Source: CAZTHM01 sp041946825
Lineage (GTDB): Bacteria > Acidobacteriota > Terriglobia > UBA7540
DNA: 64,000 nucleotides
Reading direction: 5' to 3'
NCBI GenBank assembly: GCA_041946825.1
Contig: JBHGBD010000006.1
Span: 92,637 to 156,636 of the forward strand
Below are positions 26,931-36,310 of the stretch, piece by piece. The notes below the pieces were generated by a model that worked only from the letters and a program-made list of their open reading frames with translations, had not been told where the DNA came from and made no database searches. Position numbers and translations under genes: made by a program. How positions within the stretch are numbered: position 1 is the stretch's first letter; every line of letters begins with the position of its first letter.

Positions 26931-27917
26931 TTACTTTTTGTACATAAAGCTCGAATCGTAGACCGGAGCGTCCTGCAGCGCGTCGCGCAACTGCCGGCCG
27001 GTATAGTGGACGAAGACGTCGTCGAGCGTCGTGCTCTGGACGGAAAGCGACGTGATCTCGATTCCCGCCTCGCGCGCGGCCTCCATCAACGCGACCGTGG
27101 TGCGCGGCCCGTTGTCCGACGCGATGCGGAAAATGTGATCCTCGGCCGTAACGTTCGCGGCCTCCGGGAGTCTCTGCAGCGTTTCGACCCAACCTTCCGG
27201 AATGCGCGAGAAACTGACCTCGAGGAAACCGGTGCCGGGAATCGAGGCCTTCAGCTTCAGAGGCGAATCGAGAGCCACGAGTTTGCCGTGGTCCACAATC
27301 GCGATGCGGTCACAAAGCCGGTCTGCCTCATCCATGTAATGCGTGGTCATCAGAATGGTCAGGTCGCGTTCTTTTTTGAGCCTCACGAGCATTTCCCACA
27401 CCGACACGCGCGAGACGGGATCGAGGCCGGTGGTCGGCTCATCGAGGAAGAAAATTCTCGGCTCATGAACCAGACCGCGGGCGACTTCCAGGCGTCGGCG
27501 CATCCCGCCCGAAAGGTTCTTGACGGGCTTGTCCGCCCAGGCCGAAAGCTCGACAGCCTCCAGCAATTCTTTCACCACGCGCACGCGGCGCTCGCGCGGC
27601 ACGCCGTAGAGCTTGGCGAAAATGTGCATGTTCTCCGCGGCGCTCAGATCAAGGTCGGAAGTCATCGCCTGGGGAATGACCCCGATGCACTTGCGCACCG
27701 CGTTTGCCTGGTGGTTGACATCGAATCCGCCGACGCGCGCCGCCCCGGAAGTGGGCGTGAGCAGCGTGGTCAGCATGCGAATGAGCGTGGATTTTCCCGC
27801 GCCGTTGGGACCGAGCAGGCCGAAGATCTCGCCTTCCTCGACGGTGAAACTCAGGCCATTCACCGCGCAGAAGCTGCCGAAGCATTTGGTGATGTTTTCG
27901 ACTTCGATGGCTGCCAT
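26931..27917 (-). CDS. ABC transporter ATP-binding protein
   Basis: 328 residues. Walker A 'GPNGAGKST', signature 'LSGGMRRRLEVA', Walker B 'IFFLDEPTTGLD' and the switch His in 'MTTHYMDEADRLCDRIAIVDHG' are all intact, so it is an active ATPase of the DrrA/YbhF class. The C-terminal ~90 residues are the regulatory extension usual in this class. It powers export through the adjacent permease, with the HlyD-type adaptor encoded upstream. Confidence 0.93.
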   Translation of the reverse strand: MAAIEVENITKCFGSFCAVNGLSFTVEEGEIFGLLGPNGAGKSTLIRMLTTLLTPTSGAARVGGFDVNHQANAVRKCIGVIPQAMTSDLDLSAAENMHIFAKLYGVPRERRVRVVKELLEAVELSAWADKPVKNLSGGMRRRLEVARGLVHEPRIFFLDEPTTGLDPVSRVSVWEMLVRLKKERDLTILMTTHYMDEADRLCDRIAIVDHGKLVALDSPLKLKASIPGTGFLEVSFSRIPEGWVETLQRLPEAANVTAEDHIFRIASDNGPRTTVALMEAAREAGIEITSLSVQSTTLDDVFVHYTGRQLRDALQDAPVYDSSFMYKK

Positions 27918-27960
27918 CGGGTCTTCCTCGGTGATGTCGGTTGGCGGCGCTCACCCCCTG

Positions 27961-29013
27961 TTAGCGAGCCGGTTCGAGCGGCAACGTCACAAACGCGGTC
28001 AGGCCCGGCCACAGGCGCCGATCGCTGTTATCCACACGCAGGCGGATTTCGAAGGTTTTGATGTCTCGCTTGGTGCGGCTGACGTCGCGTTGCGTGGCGT
28101 AACTCGCGTCGGCGGCACGATAGAACACAGTCCCCGCGCGTTCGACGCCGGAAGGCAAGCGAACCTGCATCTTGTCTCCCAGCCGCACGCCGTCGATGTA
28201 AGTCTCCTCGACGTCGGCGCGCACCCAGAGATCGTCGGGATCGATGATCGAAAGGATCGCCTGGCCGGGATTGACCACCTCTCCCTGCCGCGCGGCGCGC
28301 AGCGCCACGATCCCCGGGATGGGAGAGCGAATTTCCGTGTAACCCAGCCGGACTTGCGCTCGAGCTTTCTGCGCGTTCACGGCTGCGACCTGATGCTCTC
28401 CCGCCAGGAGCTGGCTGCGCCGAACCGCAATCTGTTCCGCCGTCGAGTGAGCGAGCGCCACCGCCGCGCGCTGCGCCTCGACCTGCCGGCGCAGCGATTC
28501 GACACGCGCTTTCGCCGCGTCATAGGTGGTGCGCGCCTGGTCGAGCACGCTGGGGGCGACGATCTCCTGCTTGTAAAGGCCCTGAGTGCGTTCGAAATCC
28601 AGGCGCGCGCGCTCGAGTGAAGCGGCAGCTTCCTCCTGCTGCGCTTCGGTCGCCGCCAGCGCGGCATCCGCCTGGCGGATCTGGTCTCGAGTCTGCGCTT
28701 CCTGGAACTTCAACTCCGCCTCGGCGGCCTGGACTTGCGCGGAGGCATTCTCCTCCGAGTGCTCATAAAACGTCCGGTCGGCGCGCAACTCCTCGGGTTC
28801 GATCTTCGCAACCAGCTGCCCGGCCGTCACGGTGTCGCCTTCTTTCACGGCGAGCAGCGCCAGGCGGCCCTGGATTTGCGAGCTGACGATCACGTCTTCC
28901 GTCGTCACGATCCCGGTCAGAACCAGCTCACGCGGGCGGGCGTGGGTTCGCCAGTAAACCCCCGCTGCCACGGCAGCCAGAATCAGGATCGCGATGGGCA
29001 GTTTGCGCTTCAT
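27961..29013 (-). CDS. HlyD/YbhG-type membrane fusion protein
   Basis: 350 residues: N-terminal membrane anchor (5-20), lipoyl half ('GIVTTEDVIVSSQIQGRLALLAVKEGDTVTAG'), a long Ala/Glu/Gln-rich coiled-coil hairpin (about 80-210), then the second lipoyl half and beta-barrel ('IRSPIPGIVALRAARQGEVVNPGQ'). It bridges an inner-membrane exporter to an outer-membrane channel. The start overlaps the TetR gene stop by four bases. The regulator-adaptor-ATPase-permease order mirrors the cecR-ybhG-ybhF-ybhSR operon of E. coli. Confidence 0.9.
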   Translation of the reverse strand: MKRKLPIAILILAAVAAGVYWRTHARPRELVLTGIVTTEDVIVSSQIQGRLALLAVKEGDTVTAGQLVAKIEPEELRADRTFYEHSEENASAQVQAAEAELKFQEAQTRDQIRQADAALAATEAQQEEAAASLERARLDFERTQGLYKQEIVAPSVLDQARTTYDAAKARVESLRRQVEAQRAAVALAHSTAEQIAVRRSQLLAGEHQVAAVNAQKARAQVRLGYTEIRSPIPGIVALRAARQGEVVNPGQAILSIIDPDDLWVRADVEETYIDGVRLGDKMQVRLPSGVERAGTVFYRAADASYATQRDVSRTKRDIKTFEIRLRVDNSDRRLWPGLTAFVTLPLEPAR

Positions 29014-29678
29014 GAGAGGCGGGACTCCGGTTCACGGAAGAGACCGTAGCGGATAAAATCCAGAACTTCCTTTTTTCTGGTCGCCAGATTCTCCGGCGCG
29101 TACGGGTCGACGCGGCCGACCAGCCTGGTAACCGGCGCGCTGACAAAATAAAAAACCGTCAGGCCCACCAGCGAAATCGCCGCGTGCGTGCTATCCACAT
29201 TCCTGAATTCGCGTGACCGCTTGCCGCGCTCAATCACGCCGATAAACTCGCGGCCGAGGGGAACGAAATACTTCTGCGCCAGGCTCTTGAAGGTCGCGCC
29301 GCCCGACATCATGAAGCGCTGAAACAGGCGCGGGTAATAAGGACGCGCACTGATGAAATCGAAATGCATGCTCACGTAGCGAAGCACGATCGCCCGCGCC
29401 GGCTCGCGCGCGCGAAGTATTTCCGTCGCGCGGCGCGAGAACTCCTCGAGGTGATCTTCAAGAACAGCGCTGTAAAGCCGGTCCTTGCTCTTGAAATAGT
29501 AGTAGAGCAGCGCCTTGTTGACCCGCGCGGCCGAGGCGATGGCCTCCGTGCGCGCGCCGGCCAGGCCCGCCTGGGCAAAGAGGTCGGCGGCGGCGCGCAG
29601 GATGCTGGCACGCGTTTCCGCCGCCTGGCGATGCCGGGCCGCAAACAAACCCGTCTTTGGCAGGGCGGCTGGTCTCAT
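29010..29678 (-). CDS. TetR/AcrR-family transcriptional regulator
   Basis: 222 residues. The N-terminal helix-turn-helix (about 17-62) contains 'ILRAAADLFAQAGLAGARTEAIASAARVNKALLYYYFKSKDRLYSAVLEDH', a textbook TetR signature. The C-terminal helical ligand domain is CecR/YcdC-like in length. It is the first gene of an efflux operon, and a palindrome overlaps its own start codon, so autorepression with control of the exporter is likely. The inducer is unknown. Confidence 0.93.
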   Translation of the reverse strand: MRPAALPKTGLFAARHRQAAETRASILRAAADLFAQAGLAGARTEAIASAARVNKALLYYYFKSKDRLYSAVLEDHLEEFSRRATEILRAREPARAIVLRYVSMHFDFISARPYYPRLFQRFMMSGGATFKSLAQKYFVPLGREFIGVIERGKRSREFRNVDSTHAAISLVGLTVFYFVSAPVTRLVGRVDPYAPENLATRKKEVLDFIRYGLFREPESRLS

Positions 29679-29699
29679 TTAACTAACCAGATAGTTAAA
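29678..29699. promoter_or_regulatory. TetR operator palindrome
   Basis: Perfect 8-bp arms TTTAACTA (29678-29685) and TAGTTAAA (29692-29699) around a 6-nt centre. The TTAACTA...TAGTTAA form and position, touching the tetR start codon, are typical of TetR-family autoregulatory sites. A/T-rich against a GC-rich background, so unlikely by chance. Confidence 0.75.
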
Positions 29700-29743
29700 T
29701 ACCACGGTCGAGGCCCCCATGTCAAATCAGGGCAGGAAGGGCC

Positions 29744-30856
29744 CTATTGGGAAGCGCCGTACAGGTAGCGTGTGTTGGCCTTCTCGCGATGGCGCTCGAA
29801 GGCCAACTCGATCAACCGGTCGACAAGGCGGGAGTAGGGGAGGCCGCTCGCCTCCCAGAGTTTGGGGTACATACTGATGGGAGTGAAGCCGGGAATGGTA
29901 TTGATCTCATTCACAAACAGTTTGCCGCTCAGCCGGTCGAGGAGGAAGTCAACGCGCGCCATCCCGGCGCAATCCACGGCCCGGAAGGCTCGAATCGAAA
30001 ACTGCCGCACTTGCTTCATCCGCCGCGCGGTCAGGCGCGCGGGAATGATCAGCTCCGAACCTTCCTTCACGTACTTCGCCTCGTAATCGTAAAACTCGTT
30101 GACGGGAACGATCTCGCCCGCCACCGAAGCCTCGGGGCGGTCGTTGCCGAGGACGGAGCATTCGATTTCCCGCGCGTCGACGCCTTTCTCCACGAGAACC
30201 TTTCTATCAAAAGTCGCGGCGAGATCGATCGCCGCTGCCAAATCCTTCGCCCGGCGAACCTTGCTGATCCCCACCGAGGAGCCGAGATTGGCGGGCTTGA
30301 CGAAGAGCGGAAAGCGGATCTCTTGCGCTATCCGCCGCGACCAGCGCGCGGGCTCCTTTTCCCACTCGCCACGCAAGATGACGAGCCATGGAACCACCGG
30401 AAGGCCGGCCTCGCGGAAGAGCCGCTTCATGACATCCTTGTCCATCCCCGCCGCCGAGCCCAGCACCCCCGCGCCGACGTAAGGTACGTCTGCGAGTTCG
30501 AGCAGGCCCTGCACGGTGCCATCTTCGCCAAAAGTCCCGTGCAGGACCGGGAAGATGACGTCCACCTGCGGTCCTTGCCGGGCGGTGGAAGACCATCTCG
30601 GATTCAACGCGATCAGCTTGGGCCCCGTTGGATCGACCGAGGGGGTCACCGGCTTGCCGTCCTCGAGCACGCCCGGCAGCAGTTTGTCCGCCGCCGAGCC
30701 CACAAGCCACTTCCCCTCCCGCGTGATGCCGATGGGCACAACCTCGTAACGTCTGGGATCAAGCGCCTTCAGGACCGACGCCGCGGAGGTGAGCGAGACC
30801 TCGTGCTCACCCGAGCGGCCTCCGAAAAGAATTCCTACGCGGATCTTCTTGCTCAC
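29744..30856 (-). CDS. ddl: D-alanine--D-alanine ligase
   Basis: 370 residues. ATP-grasp enzyme making D-Ala-D-Ala for peptidoglycan. Seen: 'VGILFGGRSGEHEVSLTSA' at the N-terminus, 'HGTFGEDGTVQGLLE', 'PYVGAGVLGSAAGMDKDVMKRL', 'FPLFVKPANLGSSVGISKV', 'ECSVLGN', and the Mg-binding 'ARVDFLLD...FVNEINTIPGFTPISMYPKL'. Length is typical of DdlA. Its ATG overlaps the arginase stop by four bases (ATGA), so it is translationally coupled to that gene. Confidence 0.95.
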   Translation of the reverse strand: MSKKIRVGILFGGRSGEHEVSLTSAASVLKALDPRRYEVVPIGITREGKWLVGSAADKLLPGVLEDGKPVTPSVDPTGPKLIALNPRWSSTARQGPQVDVIFPVLHGTFGEDGTVQGLLELADVPYVGAGVLGSAAGMDKDVMKRLFREAGLPVVPWLVILRGEWEKEPARWSRRIAQEIRFPLFVKPANLGSSVGISKVRRAKDLAAAIDLAATFDRKVLVEKGVDAREIECSVLGNDRPEASVAGEIVPVNEFYDYEAKYVKEGSELIIPARLTARRMKQVRQFSIRAFRAVDCAGMARVDFLLDRLSGKLFVNEINTIPGFTPISMYPKLWEASGLPYSRLVDRLIELAFERHREKANTRYLYGASQ

Positions 30857-31761
30857 AGGATCTTCTTCCCCAGCGCCGAGCTGACAAGGCCCACGCCCAG
30901 GGCCGCGGTTCGGTTGTGAACGTCGATGATGGGATTGATTTCGACCAGCTCCATCGCCACCATCCTTCTGCTGTCGGCGATCATCTCCATCGCCAGGTGG
31001 GCCTCGCGAAAGGTAATCCCGCCGGGCACCGGTGTGCCCACCCCGGGCGCTTCGTCGGGATCCACAACGTCCATGTCAAAGGAGACGACAAATCCCACCG
31101 TGTCCGTGTTCGCCAGCGCGAGGCTCTTCTCCATCACCGCGCGCATGCCCTGTTCATCAATGTTGCGCATCGTGAACACGTGCACACGGGACTCCTTCAC
31201 CAGGCGGCGCTCGCGGGCATCGAGATCGCGCGCGCCGATCAAGACGCACTTCTCGGGCTGGATCTTCGGGGAGAACCCGAAGATTTTCGTGAGCGATTCG
31301 GCTCCCATCCCGAGGGTGGCGGCAAACGGCATGCCGTGGACGTTGCCACTCGGGCTGGTTTCCGGCGTGTTCATGTCGGCGTGCGCGTCAAGCCAGATGC
31401 AGCCGATGGATTGGTCGCGATCACGAAAGAATTTCGCGGCGCCCGCCTGGGTGCCAATGGCTACCGAGTGGTCACCGCCCAGCGAGAGGGGGAAACAGCC
31501 CGCCTCCAGGGCCTGATACACGCGGTGCGCCACTTCCTGGCTGGTCTCGGCAATTTCGGTCAAATACTTGGCGCGCCGATCACCGAAGGGCTGCTCCTCG
31601 GCAATCTTCACGTGAATATTGCCGACGTCCTCAACCTGGTGCCCCAGGTTCTTGAGCGCGGAGTTCAACCCCGCGGCCCGCACCGCCGAGGGCCCCATGT
31701 CCACGCCCCGCCGCCCCTGGCCCAAATCGAGCGGCACGCCCAGAATGCGGATCTTCAGCAT
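30853..31761 (-). CDS. rocF: Arginase
   Basis: 302 residues from the ATG at 31761 (the frame extends upstream without signal or RBS). It hydrolyses arginine to ornithine and urea. The binuclear Mn site is complete: 'GGDHSVAIG', 'DAHADMN' and 'SFDMDVVDP', with 'GTPVPGGITFREA' and 'ELVEINPIIDVHNRTA' as in RocF-type arginases rather than agmatinases. Upstream partner of ddl in a two-gene operon, divergent from the DinB gene. Confidence 0.92.
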   Translation of the reverse strand: MLKIRILGVPLDLGQGRRGVDMGPSAVRAAGLNSALKNLGHQVEDVGNIHVKIAEEQPFGDRRAKYLTEIAETSQEVAHRVYQALEAGCFPLSLGGDHSVAIGTQAGAAKFFRDRDQSIGCIWLDAHADMNTPETSPSGNVHGMPFAATLGMGAESLTKIFGFSPKIQPEKCVLIGARDLDARERRLVKESRVHVFTMRNIDEQGMRAVMEKSLALANTDTVGFVVSFDMDVVDPDEAPGVGTPVPGGITFREAHLAMEMIADSRRMVAMELVEINPIIDVHNRTAALGVGLVSSALGKKIL

Positions 31762-31889
31762 GACAGCCTCAAGGTTGAACCGAATCCCCGAACGTCTTGC
31801 CTGTCTATGATACCCGACGCCGGAATATTCTCGAAGTGTATACTGGAGTCTCCGGATTTCACTCGCGCACAATACGAAGGGGAAACGCT

Positions 31890-32330
31890 ATGAACGACCT
31901 ATTGCAGGATTTCAAAACCCTTCTCGATGAGGCCCCGGGCAGGCTGCTCAGATTCTCGGACGCCGAGGCCGAGGCTCGTCCCGCACCCGACAAGTGGTCG
32001 AAAAAGGAGATCTTGGGCCATCTCATCGATTCGGTCTCCAACAATCATCAGCGGATTGTCCGTATGCAACTCCAGCCGCAGTTGTCATTTCCCGGATATC
32101 GGCAGGAGCTCTGGGTCGGCACGCAGCGCTATCAGCAGGAACCGTGGCGAGTCATGATCCAGGCCTGGGAAGGATTCAACCGCCATCTCCTGCACGTCAT
32201 CGCACAGATTCCCGAGGAGAAACTGGCGAACCGCTGTTCGCTCGACGGCGGCGAGCCGATGACGCTGGAGTTCCTGGTGCGCGACTACGTCCGGCATCTG
32301 CGGCACCACCTCGGACAGATCATGGGCTGA
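31890..32330 (+). CDS. DinB-family putative metal-dependent protein
   Basis: 146 residues from the ATG at 31890 (AGGGGAAA upstream). A four-helix DinB-like protein: His44 in 'KKEILGHLIDS' and the C-terminal 'HLRHHLGQI' would supply the three-histidine metal site. 'RPAPDKWSKKEILGHLIDS' is the common opening of the DinB_2 group, which includes thiol transferases acting on bacillithiol or mycothiol. Substrate unknown. Confidence 0.85.
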   Translation: MNDLLQDFKTLLDEAPGRLLRFSDAEAEARPAPDKWSKKEILGHLIDSVSNNHQRIVRMQLQPQLSFPGYRQELWVGTQRYQQEPWRVMIQAWEGFNRHLLHVIAQIPEEKLANRCSLDGGEPMTLEFLVRDYVRHLRHHLGQIMG

Positions 32331-32400
32331 CGGCTTCGCGGGGCCGCCTTCCCGTGCCGCGCCCCCCGCACGTACTGGATGTTCGGTTTCCGGATGAATA

Positions 32401-33711
32401 CTACGGAGTGAGCCGGTAGAGCATGCGCGGGAACGGGATGGTTTCGCGGACGTGTTCGAGGCCGCAAATCCAGGCAACGACACGCTCGATGCCCATGCCG
32501 AAACCCGCGTGCGGAACCGTGCCATAGCGCCGCAAGTCCAAATACCATTCAAAAGCTTTGCGCGGCAATTGGTTTTCCTCGATGCGCTTGACGAGCAGGT
32601 CGTAATCCGCCAGGCGTTCGCCGCCGCCGATGATTTCGCCGTAACCCTCGGGGGCGAGCATATCCACGCAAAGGGCCACTTCAGGCCGAGCCGGATCAGG
32701 AGCCATATAGAAAGCTTTGACCTGGCTCGGGTAGCGATGCACCAGTACGGGCCGGTCGAAGCGTTCGGAGAGAATGGTTTCGTCTCCGCCGCCGAAGTCC
32801 CCGCCCCACTGAATCTCGCTCCCTTTCTCTTTTAGAATGCTGATTGCGTCGTCGTAACTCAAGCGCGGGAAGGGCAGCGTGCATTTCTCGAGCGGATCGA
32901 GCTTGCGCTCCAGAGTTTTAAGTTCGCCGCGGCGCTTTTCGAGCACTCGGCCGACGACAAAGGCCACGAGCTCTTCTGCCAGCTTCATGGCGTCGTCGAG
33001 GTGCGCGAAGGCCACCTCCGGCTCGATCATCCAGAATTCCGTCAGATGCCGACGGGTTTTGGATTTCTCGGCGCGGAACGTCGGGCCGAAGCAATAGGTC
33101 TTGCCCACCGCCGCGGCGGCAGCCTCGTTATAGAGCTGGCCAGACTGAGTCAGATAAGCCTTATCTTCAAAATAATTGACTTCAAATAAGGTCGTGGTGC
33201 CTTCGCAGGCGGCGGGCGTGAAAATGGGCGTATCCACCAGCGTGAAGCCCTGGTCGTCGAAGAAATCGCGGCAGGCCTTGATAATCTCGTGGCGCACGCC
33301 CAGGATCGCCCGCTGGCGGCTCGAGCGCAGCCAGAGGTGGCGGTGGTCCATCAGAAATTCGATGCCGTGCTCTTTAGGCGTGATGGGGTAAGAATGGTCC
33401 GCCGGGATCAACTGGAGGACTTCCACATCGGAGACGTCCAGCTCGAAGCCGCCCGGCGCGCGCGCGTCGGCGCGGACTTTGCCCGTAATTCGCACGGACG
33501 ATTCCTGGGTCAGTTCGCGAACGCGCGCAAAAACTTCGGGCGTGACGGCGCTCTTGGGCACGACGCCCTGGACGATTCCGGACCCGTCACGAAAGAGCGG
33601 GAACAGCAGCTTCCCGCTCTCGCGCAGGTTATAGAGCCAACCTTGGATGACGACTTCCTGGCCGGCGAACTGCGACAGGTTTCGGATTTCGACAACAGGG
33701 GGCACGGTCAT
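32401..33711 (-). CDS. asnS: Asparaginyl-tRNA synthetase
   Basis: 436 residues from the ATG at 33711. A class IIb synthetase: an N-terminal OB anticodon-binding domain ('GQEVVIQGWLYNLRESGKLLFPLFRDGSG'), then the catalytic domain with motif 1 around 'DFFDDQGFTLVDTPIFTPAACEG', motif 2 'FGPTFRAEKSKTRRHLTEFWMIEPE' and motif 3 'GFGMGIERVVAWICGLEHVRETIPFPR'. 'TEFWMIEPE' and 'AEKSKTRRHLTEFW' favour AsnRS over AspRS. Charges tRNA-Asn for translation. Upstream lies the TIM-barrel isomerase gene on the same strand. Confidence 0.95.
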   Translation of the reverse strand: MTVPPVVEIRNLSQFAGQEVVIQGWLYNLRESGKLLFPLFRDGSGIVQGVVPKSAVTPEVFARVRELTQESSVRITGKVRADARAPGGFELDVSDVEVLQLIPADHSYPITPKEHGIEFLMDHRHLWLRSSRQRAILGVRHEIIKACRDFFDDQGFTLVDTPIFTPAACEGTTTLFEVNYFEDKAYLTQSGQLYNEAAAAAVGKTYCFGPTFRAEKSKTRRHLTEFWMIEPEVAFAHLDDAMKLAEELVAFVVGRVLEKRRGELKTLERKLDPLEKCTLPFPRLSYDDAISILKEKGSEIQWGGDFGGGDETILSERFDRPVLVHRYPSQVKAFYMAPDPARPEVALCVDMLAPEGYGEIIGGGERLADYDLLVKRIEENQLPRKAFEWYLDLRRYGTVPHAGFGMGIERVVAWICGLEHVRETIPFPRMLYRLTP

Positions 33712-33776
33712 TTCCCTCAATTCTGCGACGTGGCGCCGTCAAGGCACTTCGGAATCATCTTCCGTCGCGCGCTGAC

Positions 33777-34601
33777 TCAATCCATAGCGGCAAACTTCTC
33801 CATGATGGTGTGCAGCCGGGCAAGGCCGCTCGTTTCGTGTCCGTAATCGCGCAACTCGAAAAGCAGCGGGAACTGGCCATCCACAGCCCGAAATCCCCGC
33901 ACCGTCTCGCCCCAATCGATTCCACCGTCGAATGGCATGAGATGCTCGTCCTTCTCGCGCCGGTTGTCGTGCAGGTGCGTCGAGACAATGCGGTCACGAA
34001 GGGTCTGAAAAGCCGTCTGGACGCCGCAGGTCATGTGCGCGTGGCCGGTATCAAAGCAAATCCTCAAATCCTCCAGGCGGGAGTACTGGATGAACTCCAG
34101 CAAGCGCTCCGGAGAACTCAATTCGTTGGGAGTGTTTTCGAGCAGAATCTGCGCCCCGCGCTCCTTGGCGTAGATTTTCAAGTGCTCGATGGAAGTGAGC
34201 GCGGCGTCGAATTTCGCCAGGTCGTATTCCTCGTAGGGCAGGCCGAGGTGCAGGATCAGGTAGCGAAACGGCAATTGCTCCGCAACCTCGATGGCGCGCT
34301 TGATTTCGTCCATCGAATCGATGCGCTTCCGGCGTTCCAGGTACGCGACCGAGACCGGCGGCCCACCGCCGCGGCCCCAGTCGAAGTCGCCGTAGAGCGG
34401 GGCGTGAAGCGAATGCAGCGCCACCTCGTGGTCGGTGAACCACTGCGCCACATCGCGGACATGGTTCCTGTCGTGATAGTCAAAGTGCTGGCGGGCCGCG
34501 AAGATTTCAATCGTCCGGATCCCCGCGCCGAGGATCTGGTCCAGGATATGCGAACTGAGCCGCTCGCCGACGTAGAGGTGTGTCGAAAGCCCGAATTCCA
34601 T
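33777..34601 (-). CDS. Sugar phosphate isomerase/epimerase-type TIM barrel
   Basis: 274 residues starting at the ATG at 34601. AP-endonuclease-2/xylose-isomerase-like barrel: 'FGLSTHLY', 'HSLHAPLYG', 'LILHLGLPYEEYD', 'ILLENTPNE', 'ICFDTGHAHM', 'THLHDNRREKDEHLMPFDGGIDW' and 'FELRDYG' provide the metal-binding His, Glu and Asp residues. Reaction not assignable. No signal peptide, unlike the relative at 43473. Its start overlaps the gamma-glutamyltransferase stop by one base. Confidence 0.85.
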   Translation of the reverse strand: MEFGLSTHLYVGERLSSHILDQILGAGIRTIEIFAARQHFDYHDRNHVRDVAQWFTDHEVALHSLHAPLYGDFDWGRGGGPPVSVAYLERRKRIDSMDEIKRAIEVAEQLPFRYLILHLGLPYEEYDLAKFDAALTSIEHLKIYAKERGAQILLENTPNELSSPERLLEFIQYSRLEDLRICFDTGHAHMTCGVQTAFQTLRDRIVSTHLHDNRREKDEHLMPFDGGIDWGETVRGFRAVDGQFPLLFELRDYGHETSGLARLHTIMEKFAAMD

Positions 34602-36310
34602 CAGTATCCGACCGCCTTTCCCGCCGCGCGCGGATCCGCCGCGCCAAACCGCCATCCGGTTTCGGGATCAATCTCGATGGCCTCGCACGCCCCCATCCGG
34701 TCACGGAAATGCAGTTGATATCCGGCTTCGCGCAGCTTCTGGACCGTGTCGGCCGAGAAACCCCAATGCTCCAAAGTCAAGCGGTCCGGCATCCACTGGT
34801 GATGAAAGCGCGGGGCCGTCACGGCCTGGCGAACGTTCATCTTGAAGACCACGACGTTGAGCAGAACCTGGAGCACCGTGTTGATGATCGTCCCGCCCCC
34901 GGGCGAGCCGAGAATCAACCGGGGCTTCCCATCCTTCACCACGATGGTCGGCGTCATGGAAGAGAGCGGCCGCTTGCGCGGGCCGACGGCATTGGCCTCG
35001 CCCTGCACCAGGCCGAACATGTTGGGCTGGCCGGGCTTGGCGGCGAAATCGTCCATCTCGTTGTTCAGAAGGAAGCCCGCTCCCTCGACGGTCATTCCAT
35101 TCCCGTAGCCGCCGTTCAAAGTGTAAGTGTTCGCCACCGCGTTCCCCGCCGCGTCAATGACCGAGAAGTGCGTCGTCTGCGATGACTCAAAGTCAGCAGG
35201 GCGGCCCGCCTGTACGGGCAACTCGGCGCGGGCCTGGAGAATATCATCGCGCAGCTGGGCGGCGTATTTCTTGCTGGTCAGTCCCATGACAGGAACGGAA
35301 ACAAAATCCGCATCGCCCAAGTAGGCCGCGCGGTCGGCGTAGGCGCGGCGCATCGTCTCCGCTATTTCGTGGATGGACTGGAACGAGTTCGGTTCGCCGA
35401 GGTCCATGGGTTCGAGAACGTTCAACATCTCGATCAATCCCACCCCGCCCGAACTGGGCGGCGGAACGGTCAAGATCTCGAAGCCGCGGAAATCTCCGCG
35501 CAACGGCTGGCGAACCTTGGCTTGGTATCGCCGCAGGTCATCGAGTTTGATGAGCCCGTGGTGTTTCTCCATGGAAGCCGCGATAGCGCGGGCGATGGAG
35601 CCCCGGTAGAAGGCCGCCGGGCCCCCCGCGGCGATTCGCCTCAGCGTGCGGGCCAGTTCCGGCTGGCGGAAGACTTCCCCCGCCTCATAGAGCTTGCCGT
35701 CACGCAGAAAAATCCTGCGCGTTTCCTCGAATTTCGAGAGCAGTTCGCGATCGGCACGAAGCGATTCGCTCAGTTCGTAGCTGACGGGAAACCCTTCCGC
35801 CGCCAGCCGGATTGCCGGCTTGAGCACACGCGCCCAGGAGAGCTTCCCGTATTTCTGGTGAGCCAGCGCCAAGCCCGCCACCGTGCCCGGCACACCCGCC
35901 GCCAGCGCGCCCACGGTGCTGGAGTCGGGAATCAGTTCTCCGTGCGTGTCCAGGAACATGTTGCGCGTTGCGGCGGCGGGCGCCTCTTCGCGATAGTCCA
36001 CGACCACGGAGTCGCCGCTCGCCAGGCGGATGAGCATGAATCCCCCGCCGCCGATGTTTCCCGCTTCCGGGTGCGTGACCGCCAACGCGAAACCCACGGC
36101 GACGGCGGCGTCCACGGCGTTACCACCCGCTTTCAGGATTTCCGCCCCCACTTCCGACGCCAGGGGTTGGCTCGAAACCACCATGCCATGGCGCGCGGCG
36201 ACGGGGTTGAACGAATAGGCAGGGAGAGCGGCGATGAGCAAGAGGAGGGCCGCTGCGTACAGCTTACGGGTGTGCGGCGCTGTGGACATGAAGGAATCTG
36301 CGGCGTCCAT
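34601..36310 (-). CDS. ggt: Gamma-glutamyltransferase
   Basis: About 569 residues with a signal peptide ('KLYAAALLLLIAALPAYS'), so periplasmic. The autoprocessing nucleophile is Thr379 in 'QTTHFSVID', equivalent to Thr391 of E. coli GGT. 'GGNAVDAAVAVGFALAVTHPEAGNIGGGGFML' and 'NNEMDDF', 'PLSSMTPTIV' and 'GSPGGGTIINTVLQVL' are conserved family motifs. It cleaves gamma-glutamyl bonds such as in glutathione. The precise start is uncertain; an ATG at 36289 gives the same signal peptide. Confidence 0.95.
   Translation of the reverse strand: MDAADSFMSTAPHTRKLYAAALLLLIAALPAYSFNPVAARHGMVVSSQPLASEVGAEILKAGGNAVDAAVAVGFALAVTHPEAGNIGGGGFMLIRLASGDSVVVDYREEAPAAATRNMFLDTHGELIPDSSTVGALAAGVPGTVAGLALAHQKYGKLSWARVLKPAIRLAAEGFPVSYELSESLRADRELLSKFEETRRIFLRDGKLYEAGEVFRQPELARTLRRIAAGGPAAFYRGSIARAIAASMEKHHGLIKLDDLRRYQAKVRQPLRGDFRGFEILTVPPPSSGGVGLIEMLNVLEPMDLGEPNSFQSIHEIAETMRRAYADRAAYLGDADFVSVPVMGLTSKKYAAQLRDDILQARAELPVQAGRPADFESSQTTHFSVIDAAGNAVANTYTLNGGYGNGMTVEGAGFLLNNEMDDFAAKPGQPNMFGLVQGEANAVGPRKRPLSSMTPTIVVKDGKPRLILGSPGGGTIINTVLQVLLNVVVFKMNVRQAVTAPRFHHQWMPDRLTLEHWGFSADTVQKLREAGYQLHFRDRMGACEAIEIDPETGWRFGAADPRAAGKAVGY

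Noticed and set aside
33777..34601. Endonuclease IV (DNA repair)
   Set aside because: The barrel family is shared, but the zinc-site spacing and length fit sugar isomerase/epimerase-type proteins better.
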